This document shows positions 7,600 through 14,458 of a stretch of 35,238 bases of DNA, piece by piece (position 1 is the first letter of the stretch; every line of letters starts with the position of its first letter). Made by a program: the position numbers and the translations under genes. The stretch covers positions 1 to 35,238 of the forward strand of contig DASRQS010000138.1 of assembly GCA_035696365.1 (NCBI GenBank), written 5' to 3'. Source of the DNA: JALYLC01 sp035696365 (GTDB taxonomy: Bacteria > Actinomycetota > Thermoleophilia > Gaiellales > JALYLC01). The notes beneath the pieces were generated by a model. The model did no database searches. It had not been told where the DNA came from and was given only the letters and a program-made list of their open reading frames with translations.

Positions 7600-7701
7600 C
7601 CTCGAGCGTCTCCGACCTCGACTGCGCTGCGCATGAGCCGCCAACGCTGCCGGAGTGAGCCCAGGTTCCAGGGTCGCAGGCCGGGGGACCGGCTGTGCGG
7701 T

Positions 7702-8088
7702 TTAGCGGATGCCGGTGTCCATCGAGAGCACGACGCGAGTAATGCGTCCGGCGCGCACGTGGATGCGCACTGCACGACCAACCGGCAGAGCCCCGGAGAG
7801 CGCACGCGGCTTGAGCAGGTATGCGCCGCGAGCGAGCGTGAGTGTGAAGCGGCCGCTGGCGCTGCTGCGGATCGTTCGGATCACGCGGCCGCCCGGCGTC
7901 GAGACGGTAATGGCGGCTACGACGGGCCTCGGTGCACAGGCCGGATCGCCTGGACGCTCTACCGGACACGTCGGCCCGGCGAGCACGCGCCCGCGCACCG
8001 TCGCTTCCGCGCGTGCGCTCGAGACGGCAGGAACCGCCAGCGAGAGTGCAAGCACGACGATCAGGAGCGGCGAGTCGATGCGACGCAC
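7702..8088 (-). CDS. Small exported protein with transthyretin/carboxypeptidase-regulatory-like domain
   Basis: 128 aa from GTG 8088. Signal peptide: RRIDSPLLIVVLALSLAVPA with cleavage around SSARA. The mature part starts EATVRGRVLAGPTCPVERPG, a motif seen in small actinobacterial exported proteins, then CAPRPVVAAITVST, SSASGRFTLTLARGAYLL and ends DTGIR. The beta-sandwich pattern is that of a prealbumin-like or carboxypeptidase regulatory-like repeat. It probably sits outside the membrane as a structural or binding module; the role is unknown. The frame runs further upstream without a plausible start, so the exact N-terminus is uncertain. It is divergent from the cupin gene. Confidence 0.7.
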   Translation of the reverse strand: MRRIDSPLLIVVLALSLAVPAVSSARAEATVRGRVLAGPTCPVERPGDPACAPRPVVAAITVSTPGGRVIRTIRSSASGRFTLTLARGAYLLKPRALSGALPVGRAVRIHVRAGRITRVVLSMDTGIR

Positions 8089-8250
8089 GCTGGGTAGGAC
8101 GGCGCCGCGCGGCCGCAGTTCCCGAACGGCGGTGTGCTCGATGAGCGGGATGCCGCTACTCCTGTCCGGCGCCGATCGCGGCGGCCCTGGCGCTGCCCAG
8201 GCTTGCGAGGATACCGAGCGGACGTCCTTCCTCTCATCAGGAGCGCGAGC

Positions 8251-8664
8251 ATGGAGATCACGAGAAACACTTCCGAGACGAAGCGGGGGCCGATCGACTG
8301 GTTCACCGGAGCCGTCTACCTGGACGCCGTCGCGGCCCCGTCGGACGCCTCGCAAGTGAGCGCGACCAACGTCCACTTCACGCCCGGTGCGCGCACCGCT
8401 TGGCACACCCACCCCAAGGGCCAGACGATCTACGTCCTGGAAGGTGTCGGGCACGCCCAGCGGCGCAGCGGACCTGTCGAGGTGATCCGCCCCGGCGACC
8501 GCGTGTTCTTCGAGCCGGGCGAGGAGCACTGGCACGGCGCGGCCGCGACGCGCTTCATGGCCCACCTGGCCATCTTGCAGGTCGATGACGACGGGAACAG
8601 CGCGACCTGGGGTGAGCACGTCAGCGACGAGGAATACGGCGCCGCGCCGGCGATCGACTCCTGA
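8251..8664 (+). CDS. Single-domain cupin protein
   Basis: 137 aa, starting at ATG 8251 with AGGAG 7 nt before it; an earlier open frame is not supported. One cupin barrel: motif 1 AWHTHPKGQTIYVLEG gives metal ligands His52, His54 and Gln58, and motif 2 RPGDRVFFEPGEEHWHG gives His93. This H-H-Q-H pattern is that of small manganese or iron cupins related to the bacterial (R)-mandelonitrile lyase/quercetinase-like group, many of unknown activity. No partner gene points to a substrate. A 12-bp inverted repeat begins 27 nt after the stop. Confidence 0.85.
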   Translation: MEITRNTSETKRGPIDWFTGAVYLDAVAAPSDASQVSATNVHFTPGARTAWHTHPKGQTIYVLEGVGHAQRRSGPVEVIRPGDRVFFEPGEEHWHGAAATRFMAHLAILQVDDDGNSATWGEHVSDEEYGAAPAIDS

Positions 8665-9095
8665 GCGCCGCAGGGAGGTCGACGTAACGCGCCGACGGGG
8701 CGCTGTGCCTGAGCCCAAAGGCGAGCGGCCACCGCCCCGTCGGCTGAGATCCGCGCGAGCTCTCGCCGCGCGTTCTAGTCGATCTCTAGATCTTTCACTA
8801 GGCCACGAGTCACAGACGGCACGCCGGGAGCCCTCGGTGCCCCTCGCAATTTGCGGCTTTTGGCGCGCTCGTCGCAGTTGGCCGGGCACCTGGCCGGGAG
8901 AACGCTCCCGTGACCGAGTGACCCCGAGTCGGCGTCGCCGCCGATGTCGCACGTCGCGGGCGCCCGCTGCGAGGCCTGAGGGCCGACCGGCAGAGGCGAC
9001 TTCCACGGCGATGTCGAGGCGGTCCGCAGTGCCAGTGCCGAGGATCCGACAGCAAGATCTAGCACGAGCCGTAGCGCGGGGGAGGGGAATCGCAT
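8665..9095. other. Non-coding stretch upstream of the arsenic operon
   Basis: About 430 bases without a convincing gene. It holds the long hairpin at 8691-8744. The remaining frames on both strands are low-complexity shadows; no tRNA or known riboswitch fold was recognised. Confidence 0.5.
8691..8744. terminator. 12-bp perfect inverted repeat after the cupin gene
   Basis: Left arm GCCGACGGGGCG (8691-8702), right arm CGCCCCGTCGGC (8733-8744), spacer 30 nt with a smaller GCC/GGC pairing inside. It starts 27 nt after the cupin stop. Position fits a transcription end, though the long loop and missing T tract are unusual. Confidence 0.5.
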
Positions 9096-9111
9096 ATAGA
9101 TGTTCGTCTAT
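9096..9111. promoter_or_regulatory. arsR: Candidate ArsR operator ATAGA-N6-TCTAT
   Basis: A perfect 5-bp inverted repeat (ATAGATGTTCGTCTAT) 22 nt before the arsR start and just upstream of its TAGATT element. ArsR/SmtB repressors bind AT-containing imperfect palindromes overlapping their own promoters, and this is the only AT-rich palindrome in a GC-rich upstream region. An offset pairing TAGAT-N8-ATCTA (9097-9114) is also possible. Confidence 0.5.
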
Positions 9112-9119
9112 CTACCTGC

Positions 9120-9125
9120 TAGATT
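9120..9125 (+). promoter_or_regulatory. -10 element TAGATT for leaderless arsR
   Basis: TAGATT ends 7 nt before GTG 9133, so transcription would start at or next to the start codon. There is no Shine-Dalgarno before this GTG, in agreement with a leaderless message. Confidence 0.5.
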
Positions 9126-9132
9126 GACGGGC

Positions 9133-9483
9133 GTGAATCTACCGCTCATCCAGCTCGAGCCGCGGCGCAGCCTCGGGGACGGCTGTTGCGCCCACGTGGA
9201 GGTCGAGCTCTCGACGACCGACGTGCAGGGGCTCAGCGAGGTTGCCAAGGCGCTTTCGGACCCAGTGCGCCTTCAGATCGTGGACGTGCTGCGTCGCCAG
9301 GCAGGCGAGGTCTGCGTGTGCGACCTGCAGACGTTGTTCGACATCTCGCAGCCGACGCTGTCGCACCATCTGAAGAAGCTGCGCGAGGCCGGTCTCGTGG
9401 GCGTCGTGCGGCGAGGTCAGTGGGCGTACTACTACGTCGTCGACGGTGCCCTCGACCCGTTCGCCGCGTGGCTCGGGCGCTGA
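9133..9483 (+). CDS. arsR: ArsR-family metalloregulatory repressor
   Basis: 116 aa from GTG 9133; a longer reading from ATG 9100 would start inside the palindrome and is less likely. Winged helix: LSEVAKALSDPVRLQIVDVL (residues 34-53), recognition helix ISQPTLSHHLKKLREAGLV (71-89) and wing GVVRRGQWAYYYVV. The arsenite-sensing motif VCVCDL supplies Cys61 and Cys63 at the start of the DNA-binding helix, as in classical ArsR ELCVCDL. A CC pair at 18-19 could give a further thiolate. It should repress the downstream arsM-GAPDH-arsJ genes until As(III) binds. The gap to arsM is 111 nt. Confidence 0.88.
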   Translation: MNLPLIQLEPRRSLGDGCCAHVEVELSTTDVQGLSEVAKALSDPVRLQIVDVLRRQAGEVCVCDLQTLFDISQPTLSHHLKKLREAGLVGVVRRGQWAYYYVVDGALDPFAAWLGR

Positions 9484-9594
9484 CGATCCGCGCGGCGACC
9501 CCGACAGGCGCCAGGAGCGGGCGGACTGTGTCCTGTCCGCGCGCCTGCTTGGTGCGGGCGGCATCCGAACGTCGATTTCCAGGAGGAGCATTCG

Positions 9595-10470
9595 ATGACC
9601 GAGCACGTGGAGGAAGGAGCCGATATCCGCGAGATCGTGCGCCAGCGCTACGCCGCCGCAGCCAAGGGTGCGCGCACCCGCGCGTCGTGTTGCGGGGATT
9701 CGGTGGGCGATTCGTGCCGCGGCTCGGTGTTCGGCGATGCGCTGTACGGCTCGGAGGAGACGGACGGCGCACCGCAGGAGGCGGTTGCGGCATCGCTCGG
9801 GTGCGGCGTGCCCACCGCGGTCGCCGACCTGCACGAGGGTGAGACGGTGCTCGATCTCGGCTCCGGAGCCGGAGCGGACGTCTTGATCAGCGCACGCCGC
9901 GTCGGTCCGTCTGGACGCGCGATCGGGCTCGACATGACTGACGAGATGCTCACCCTCGCGCGCGAGAACGCCGAGCGCGTGGGCGCTTCGAACGTCGAGT
10001 TCGTGAAGGGTCACATCGAGGAGATCCCGCTGGCGGACGCGAGCGTCGATGTCGTGATCTCGAACTGCGTGATCAATCTCTCGGGTGACAAGCCCGCCGT
10101 GCTGCGCGAGGCGGCTCGCGTCCTGCGGCCGGGCGGGCGCCTGGCCGTTTCCGACGTGATCGCCGACCCGGACATGGACGAGGCGTCCCGGAGCGACATG
10201 CAGCAGTGGACAGGCTGCGTCGCCGGCGCGCTCACGCGCGAGGAGTTCGAGCAGGCTCTCGGCGAGGCCGGACTGGTCGATGTCGAGATCCGCGAGACCC
10301 ATCGCGTGCACGAGCACGCTGCAGCGGCGATCGTGCGTGCCGTCAAGCCCTCCGAGACGTGCTGCCCGCAGGCAGCGCTCGGTTCGTGCTGCGAGTCGTC
10401 CGCGAAGGCGGAGTGCTGCGGTGAACCCACGTCCGGAGCGCCCTCGAGTTGTGGCTGCTCGGTGCAGTGA
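9595..10470 (+). CDS. arsM: Arsenite S-adenosylmethionine methyltransferase
   Basis: 291 aa, with AGGAGGAG just upstream of ATG. It is a class I SAM methyltransferase: motif I VLDLGSGAGADVL (85-97), GLDMTDEML (111-119), and RVLRPGGRLAVSDV (175-188). The ArsM family cysteines are present: Cys70, and the pair Cys158 (ISNCVINL) and Cys208 (WTGCVAGAL), 50 residues apart as in characterised ArsM. The N-terminus adds CC at 32-33. The last 40 residues form a Cys-rich tail with three CC pairs (256-257, 265-266, 274-275) and CGC at 286-288, as in the tails of many bacterial ArsMs that may gather As(III). The product is methylated, partly volatile arsenic. Its stop overlaps the GAPDH start (GTGA). Confidence 0.93.
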   Translation: MTEHVEEGADIREIVRQRYAAAAKGARTRASCCGDSVGDSCRGSVFGDALYGSEETDGAPQEAVAASLGCGVPTAVADLHEGETVLDLGSGAGADVLISARRVGPSGRAIGLDMTDEMLTLARENAERVGASNVEFVKGHIEEIPLADASVDVVISNCVINLSGDKPAVLREAARVLRPGGRLAVSDVIADPDMDEASRSDMQQWTGCVAGALTREEFEQALGEAGLVDVEIRETHRVHEHAAAAIVRAVKPSETCCPQAALGSCCESSAKAECCGEPTSGAPSSCGCSVQ

Positions 10471-11495
10471 CGCGAGTCGGGATCAACGGCTTCGGGCGCA
10501 TGGGCCGGCTTGCGCTGCGCGCCGGCTGGGGCGGGCCCGACCTGACCTTCGCCCACGTCAATGAGCTCACGGGAGATGCCCGCTCGGCCGCGCATCTCCT
10601 GATGTTCGATTCGATCCACGGACGCTTCGGCCATGAGGCGACCGGCGAGGGGGAGGCGCTCACGATCGACGGCAGGCTGCTGACCTACAGTCGAATCGCC
10701 GAGCCCGGAGCGGTGCCGTGGAACGAGCACGGGGTCGAGGTCGTCCTCGAGTGCACGGGTCGCTTCCGCACGCGCGCTGCGCTCGATGCCTACTTCGAGC
10801 GCGGCGTCCGCAAGGTGGTCGTGGCCGCGCCCGTCACGCATGGCGCGCTCAACGTGGTCGTGGGCGTCAACGACGACTGCTACGACCCGGTCGTACACGA
10901 TGTTCTGACGGCCGCCTCGTGCACCACCAACTGCCTGGCGCCGATCGTCGAGGTCATCCATCGGGGCATCGGCATCCTCCGCGGGTCCATCACGACGCTG
11001 CACGACATGACCAACACGCAGACGGTCGTCGACGCGCCGCACGAGGATCTGCGCCGCGCGCGTGCGGCGAGTGTGTCGCTGATCCCCACCACGACGGGAT
11101 CGGCGACCGCGATCGGACTCATCTTCCCCGAGCTCGAGGGCCGGCTGAACGGACTGGCGGTGCGAGTGCCGTTGCTGAACGCCTCGCTCACGGATTGCGT
11201 CTTCGACGTCGCGAGAGCGACCAGCGTCGACGAGGTCAACGGTCTCCTGGCCGATGCGGCGTCGGGTCGGCTGGCGGGGATCCTGGGCTACGAGGAGCGT
11301 CCGCTCGTCTCCGTGGACTACAAGGACGATCCGCGCTCGGCGATCGTGGACGCACTCTCGACGATGGTCGTCGACGGCACGCACGTCAAGATCCTCGCCT
11401 GGTACGACAACGAGTGGGGCTACGCCAACCGCCTCGTCGAACTCGCGCGCATCGCGGCGCGCAGTCTCTCCGGCGTCGGAGCCGCACGCCGATGA
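10467..11495 (+). CDS. ArsJ-associated glyceraldehyde-3-phosphate dehydrogenase
   Basis: 342 aa from GTG 10467, which overlaps the arsM stop; an upstream TTG would add six residues. N-terminal Rossmann fold VGINGFGRMGRLALR, catalytic Cys152 in AASCTTNCLAPI, and catalytic His in LHDMTNTQ. It ends with the usual KILAWYDNEWGYANRLV. In arsenic operons this enzyme uses arsenate in place of phosphate, forming 1-arseno-3-phosphoglycerate, which ArsJ then exports. The VNE at the end of the second strand, instead of the glycolytic IND-type sequence, is typical of ars-linked copies as far as I recall. It is not the housekeeping enzyme, judging by location between arsM and arsJ. Confidence 0.9.
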   Translation: MTRVGINGFGRMGRLALRAGWGGPDLTFAHVNELTGDARSAAHLLMFDSIHGRFGHEATGEGEALTIDGRLLTYSRIAEPGAVPWNEHGVEVVLECTGRFRTRAALDAYFERGVRKVVVAAPVTHGALNVVVGVNDDCYDPVVHDVLTAASCTTNCLAPIVEVIHRGIGILRGSITTLHDMTNTQTVVDAPHEDLRRARAASVSLIPTTTGSATAIGLIFPELEGRLNGLAVRVPLLNASLTDCVFDVARATSVDEVNGLLADAASGRLAGILGYEERPLVSVDYKDDPRSAIVDALSTMVVDGTHVKILAWYDNEWGYANRLVELARIAARSLSGVGAARR

Positions 11496-12727
11496 GCGCG
11501 GCAGCCGCGGAGCGGCGGGGCGACGTACGGAGCTACGCGCTCGTCACCGGTGCCTACTGGGCCGACACGATCACCGATGGCGCCATTCGCGCGCTGGTGC
11601 TCTTCTACTTCTTCGAGCGCGGCTACTCGCCGTTCGAGATCGCGTCGCTCTTTCTGTTCTACGAGGTCTTCGGGATCATCACGAACCTGGTCGGCGGTTG
11701 GCTCGCAGCCCGCCTCGGGCTCAAATCGACGCTCGTCATGGGGCTGGCCGTCCAGGTCGCCGCGCTGACAATGCTCACCGCACCGGCCGCATGGCTCGTC
11801 GTGCCCTACGTGATGGCGGCGCAGGCGCTCTCGGGCATCGCCAAGGATCTGACGAAGATGAGCGCCAAGAGCGCCGTCAAGCTCGTCGTCCCTGCCGACG
11901 CGCCCGCTGTGCTGTTCCGCTGGGTTGCGATCCTCACGGGATCGAAGAACGCGCTCAAGGGCGTCGGCTTCTTCCTCGGTGGACTGCTGCTCACGCTCGT
12001 CGGCTTTCGCACCTCGCTGCTCCTGCTCGCGGCGGTCGTGCTCGCCGCCCTGGTCGTGATCCTCGCGTGTATGCACGGCGAGCTCGGCCACCCGGACGGC
12101 AAGGCTCGCTTCAGCCAGATGTTCTCGAACAGCCACGCCGTCAACCTGCTCTCGGCCGCGCGCCTATTCCTGTTCGCCTCGCGCGACGTCTGGTTCGTCG
12201 TCGGGCTCCCGGTGTTCCTCGAGACGACGCTCGGCTGGAGCTTCTGGCAGGCAGGCGCGTTCCTCGCGATCTGGGTGATCGGCTACGGAGCCGTGCAAGC
12301 CGCCGCACCCCGGTTGCTCGGACGGCGCACGCAACCCGACGGGCGCAGCGCGACCTGGCTCGCGATCTCACTCGCGGCTGCGCCGGCGGTGATCGCGATC
12401 GCACTGGAGTCCAACGTCGATCCGACCCTCGTCGCCGTCCTCGGTCTCGCGGTGTTCGGCGTCATCTTCGCCCTCAACTCGGCCGTCCACTCCTACCTCA
12501 TCCTGTCGTACGCCGAGAGTGGCAAGGCTGCCATGAACGTCGGCTTCTACTACATGGCCAACGCCGGCGGCCGCCTCCTGGGAACCGTGCTGTCAGGAGC
12601 GCTGTACGAGTGGCGGGGCCTCGCCGCGTGCCTCTGGGCATCCGCGGCCTTCGTCGTCGTCACCGCGCTCCTCTCGCTGCTGCTTCCGACCACCCAGCCC
12701 CGGGGGCGGGCCCTCGTCCATGCTTGA
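11492..12727 (+). CDS. arsJ: Organoarsenical efflux MFS transporter ArsJ
   Basis: 411 aa from ATG 11492, which overlaps the GAPDH stop (ATGA). It is a polytopic major-facilitator protein with about 12 hydrophobic segments. Family marks: RSYALVTGAYWADTITDGAIR at the N-terminus, YFFERGYSPFEIASLFLFYE, QALSGIAKDLTKMSAKSAVK between helices 4 and 5, and GSKNALKGVGFF at about 150. ArsJ works with the adjacent GAPDH to remove arsenate as the unstable 1-arseno-3-phosphoglycerate. The frame is open well upstream of the start, but that part is a shadow of GAPDH. It is the last gene of the operon. Confidence 0.93.
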   Translation: MSAAAAERRGDVRSYALVTGAYWADTITDGAIRALVLFYFFERGYSPFEIASLFLFYEVFGIITNLVGGWLAARLGLKSTLVMGLAVQVAALTMLTAPAAWLVVPYVMAAQALSGIAKDLTKMSAKSAVKLVVPADAPAVLFRWVAILTGSKNALKGVGFFLGGLLLTLVGFRTSLLLLAAVVLAALVVILACMHGELGHPDGKARFSQMFSNSHAVNLLSAARLFLFASRDVWFVVGLPVFLETTLGWSFWQAGAFLAIWVIGYGAVQAAAPRLLGRRTQPDGRSATWLAISLAAAPAVIAIALESNVDPTLVAVLGLAVFGVIFALNSAVHSYLILSYAESGKAAMNVGFYYMANAGGRLLGTVLSGALYEWRGLAACLWASAAFVVVTALLSLLLPTTQPRGRALVHA

Positions 12728-12902
12728 GGAACCGGCCCGCGAGCGCCAGACGTCAGTCGGCTTCGTTCAGCGAGGTCAGGCCCTCAGGCCGTCGATGAAG
12801 GTGGTGAGTTGTCGAGATCGGGTGACGGAGGCGGTCGATACTGTTCGTACGTGGCGCGGCCGGGCACGCAACGAGCATTGCCTGATGGGGAATGACAGCG
12901 TG

Positions 12903-13877
12903 ATGGGCGCCGATCCATTCGCCGGACTCTCTGCGGAAGACCGGGCGCTCCTGCGCCCAGCGCCGTTGCCAGAGCGGGTCGAGCCGATGCTCGCGGTGCT
13001 GACCGAGGAGCGCTTCTCCGACCCGGCCTGGGTGTACGAGCGCAAGCTCGACGGGATTCGCTGTATCGCGATCTCCTCGCACCGGGGTGTCCGCCTGCTC
13101 TCCCGGAACGATCTCAGCCTCAACCCCCGCTTTCCCGAGGTCGCCGCTGCACTCGAGACCGAGCCGGCGACGGACCGCGTACTGGACGGCGAGATCGTCG
13201 CGTTCGCCGGCGGGAACACGAGCTTCGAGCGCCTGCAGCAACGCGGCGAGCGCCACGTGTCCGTCTATCTCTACCTCTTCGATCTGCTCCACCTCGCCGG
13301 CAACGACACGACGGCGCTGCCGCTCTCTGCGCGCAGGCGACTCCTCCGCCGGGCTGTCGGGTTCCGTGGCCCCATACGGCTGGTGCCAAGTCACAAGCGT
13401 GACGGCGAGCGGCTGTACGCCGATGCCTGCCGGAAGGGCTGGGAGGGCCTCGTCGCGAAGCGCGCCGACGCGCCGTACGCGCACGGGCGCTCGCGCGATT
13501 GGCTCAAGTTCAAATGCACGGCCGAGCAGGAGCTCGTGATCGGCGGCTACACGGCGCCGCAAGGCAGCCGCAGTAACCTCGGAGCACTGCTGCTCGGTCA
13601 TTTCGACGACCGCCGGCTGCGCTACGCCGGCAAGGTCGGCACAGGCTTCACTGCCGCGACGCTCAGCGATCTGGCGGCGCGGCTTGCGCCACTGCGTCGC
13701 GAGACCTCTCCATTCGCCGATATCGTCCGCGAGCCGCGCGTGACCTGGGTCGAGCCGCGCCTCGTGGCGCAGGTCGGCTTCACGGAGTGGACGCGGGACG
13801 GCCGGCTGCGCCATCCGAGGTTCCTGGGATTGCGCGAGGACAAGGCCGCAGAGGACGTGGTGCGCGAGTCGGGCTAG
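12903..13877 (+). CDS. ATP-dependent DNA ligase (LigD ligase-domain / LigC-like)
   Basis: 324 aa from ATG 12903 (ATG 12885 is an alternative; neither has a strong ribosome-binding site). It has the nucleotidyl-transfer motifs of ATP-dependent ligases: motif I YERKLDGIR with AMP-accepting Lys48, RNDLSLNPRFPEV, motif III DGEIVAF, motif IV EGLVAKR and motif V WLKFKC. An OB-fold C-terminal half follows (GGYTAPQGSRSNLGALLLG, YAGKVGTGF, VAQVGFTEWT). The length fits a stand-alone ligase domain without the polymerase and nuclease parts of LigD. Such enzymes act in end joining or excision repair; no Ku or polymerase gene is next to it. Confidence 0.87.
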   Translation: MGADPFAGLSAEDRALLRPAPLPERVEPMLAVLTEERFSDPAWVYERKLDGIRCIAISSHRGVRLLSRNDLSLNPRFPEVAAALETEPATDRVLDGEIVAFAGGNTSFERLQQRGERHVSVYLYLFDLLHLAGNDTTALPLSARRRLLRRAVGFRGPIRLVPSHKRDGERLYADACRKGWEGLVAKRADAPYAHGRSRDWLKFKCTAEQELVIGGYTAPQGSRSNLGALLLGHFDDRRLRYAGKVGTGFTAATLSDLAARLAPLRRETSPFADIVREPRVTWVEPRLVAQVGFTEWTRDGRLRHPRFLGLREDKAAEDVVRESG

Positions 13878-13906
13878 GCGGGCCGGCTGCCTGGATGCCC
13901 GGGTTG

Positions 13907-13912
13907 TAGCGT
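13907..13912 (+). promoter_or_regulatory. -10 element TAGCGT for leaderless GNAT gene
   Basis: TAGCGT ends 7 nt before GTG 13920, the same spacing as at arsR and the LysR gene. No Shine-Dalgarno precedes the start. This favours GTG 13920 over GTG 13911 as the real start. Confidence 0.4.
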
Positions 13913-13919
13913 GCGGGCC

Positions 13920-14393
13920 GTGCGCGAGGATTCCGCCATCTCGCTGGTGCTCGAGTCCTCTGAGAGCCCGGCCTCGACCGAGCTCCAGCGCGCGTACTTC
14001 GCCGATATCGCGGGGCGCTATCCGGGCTGGAGCCCGGACCTCATCCCGAGCGCCGATCCCGCCGAGGTCGCCCCGCCCGCGGGCGCCTGGGTCGTCGCCT
14101 ACCTCGGCGAGCAGGCGGTCGGCTGCGGTGGGGTCAAGCGCCTGGACGACGAAGCCGTCGAGCTCAAGCGCATCTACCTCGCGGAGGCCGCCCGCGGACA
14201 CGGCCTCGGGCGCCGCCTGCTGCAGGAACTCGAGGCCCAGGCACGCGCGCTCGGGTACCGGTGCGTCCGCCTCGACACGGGCGATCGCCAGCCCGAGGCG
14301 CTCGGCCTCTTCCGCTCCGCGGGCTACATCGAGATCCCCGATTACAACGGCAACACCTGGGCGACCTACTGGATGGAGAAGCCGTTCGGCTAG
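13920..14393 (+). CDS. GNAT-family N-acetyltransferase
   Basis: 157 aa from GTG 13920; GTG 13911 would add three residues but lies on the putative -10 element. The GNAT core is clear: strand VVAYLGEQAVGCGGVKRLDDEAVELKRIYL, acetyl-CoA pyrophosphate loop ARGHGLGRRLLQELEAQA (Q/RxxGxG/A), then CVRLDTGDRQPEALGLFRSAGYIEIP. The final NTWATYWMEKPF resembles GNATs of the MarR-linked or PhnO-like small-molecule type. Substrate is unknown. It is monocistronic as far as can be seen, 33-43 nt after the ligase. Confidence 0.85.
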   Translation: MREDSAISLVLESSESPASTELQRAYFADIAGRYPGWSPDLIPSADPAEVAPPAGAWVVAYLGEQAVGCGGVKRLDDEAVELKRIYLAEAARGHGLGRRLLQELEAQARALGYRCVRLDTGDRQPEALGLFRSAGYIEIPDYNGNTWATYWMEKPFG

Positions 14394-14458
14394 AGGCGTC
14401 GGGCCGGCTCGTGCCGTATTCAGGCGCCCGTCACCCCCGTCGTCGCACGATCGTCGCG

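Noticed and set aside
8089..9006. Long upstream extension of the small exported protein on the minus strand
   Set aside because: It runs opposite the cupin gene, and the signal peptide places the start near 8088.
10718..11491. Upstream extension of the arsJ frame
   Set aside because: It overlaps GAPDH and is arginine-rich; ATG 11492 begins the ArsJ N-terminal motif.
10467..11495. GAPDH as the glycolytic enzyme
   Set aside because: It is coupled to arsM and arsJ, and lacks the glycolytic neighbours (pgk, tpi).
12753..14201. 482-codon minus-strand frame opposite the ligase and GNAT genes
   Set aside because: No domain and shadow-like composition; all ligase motifs are on the plus strand.
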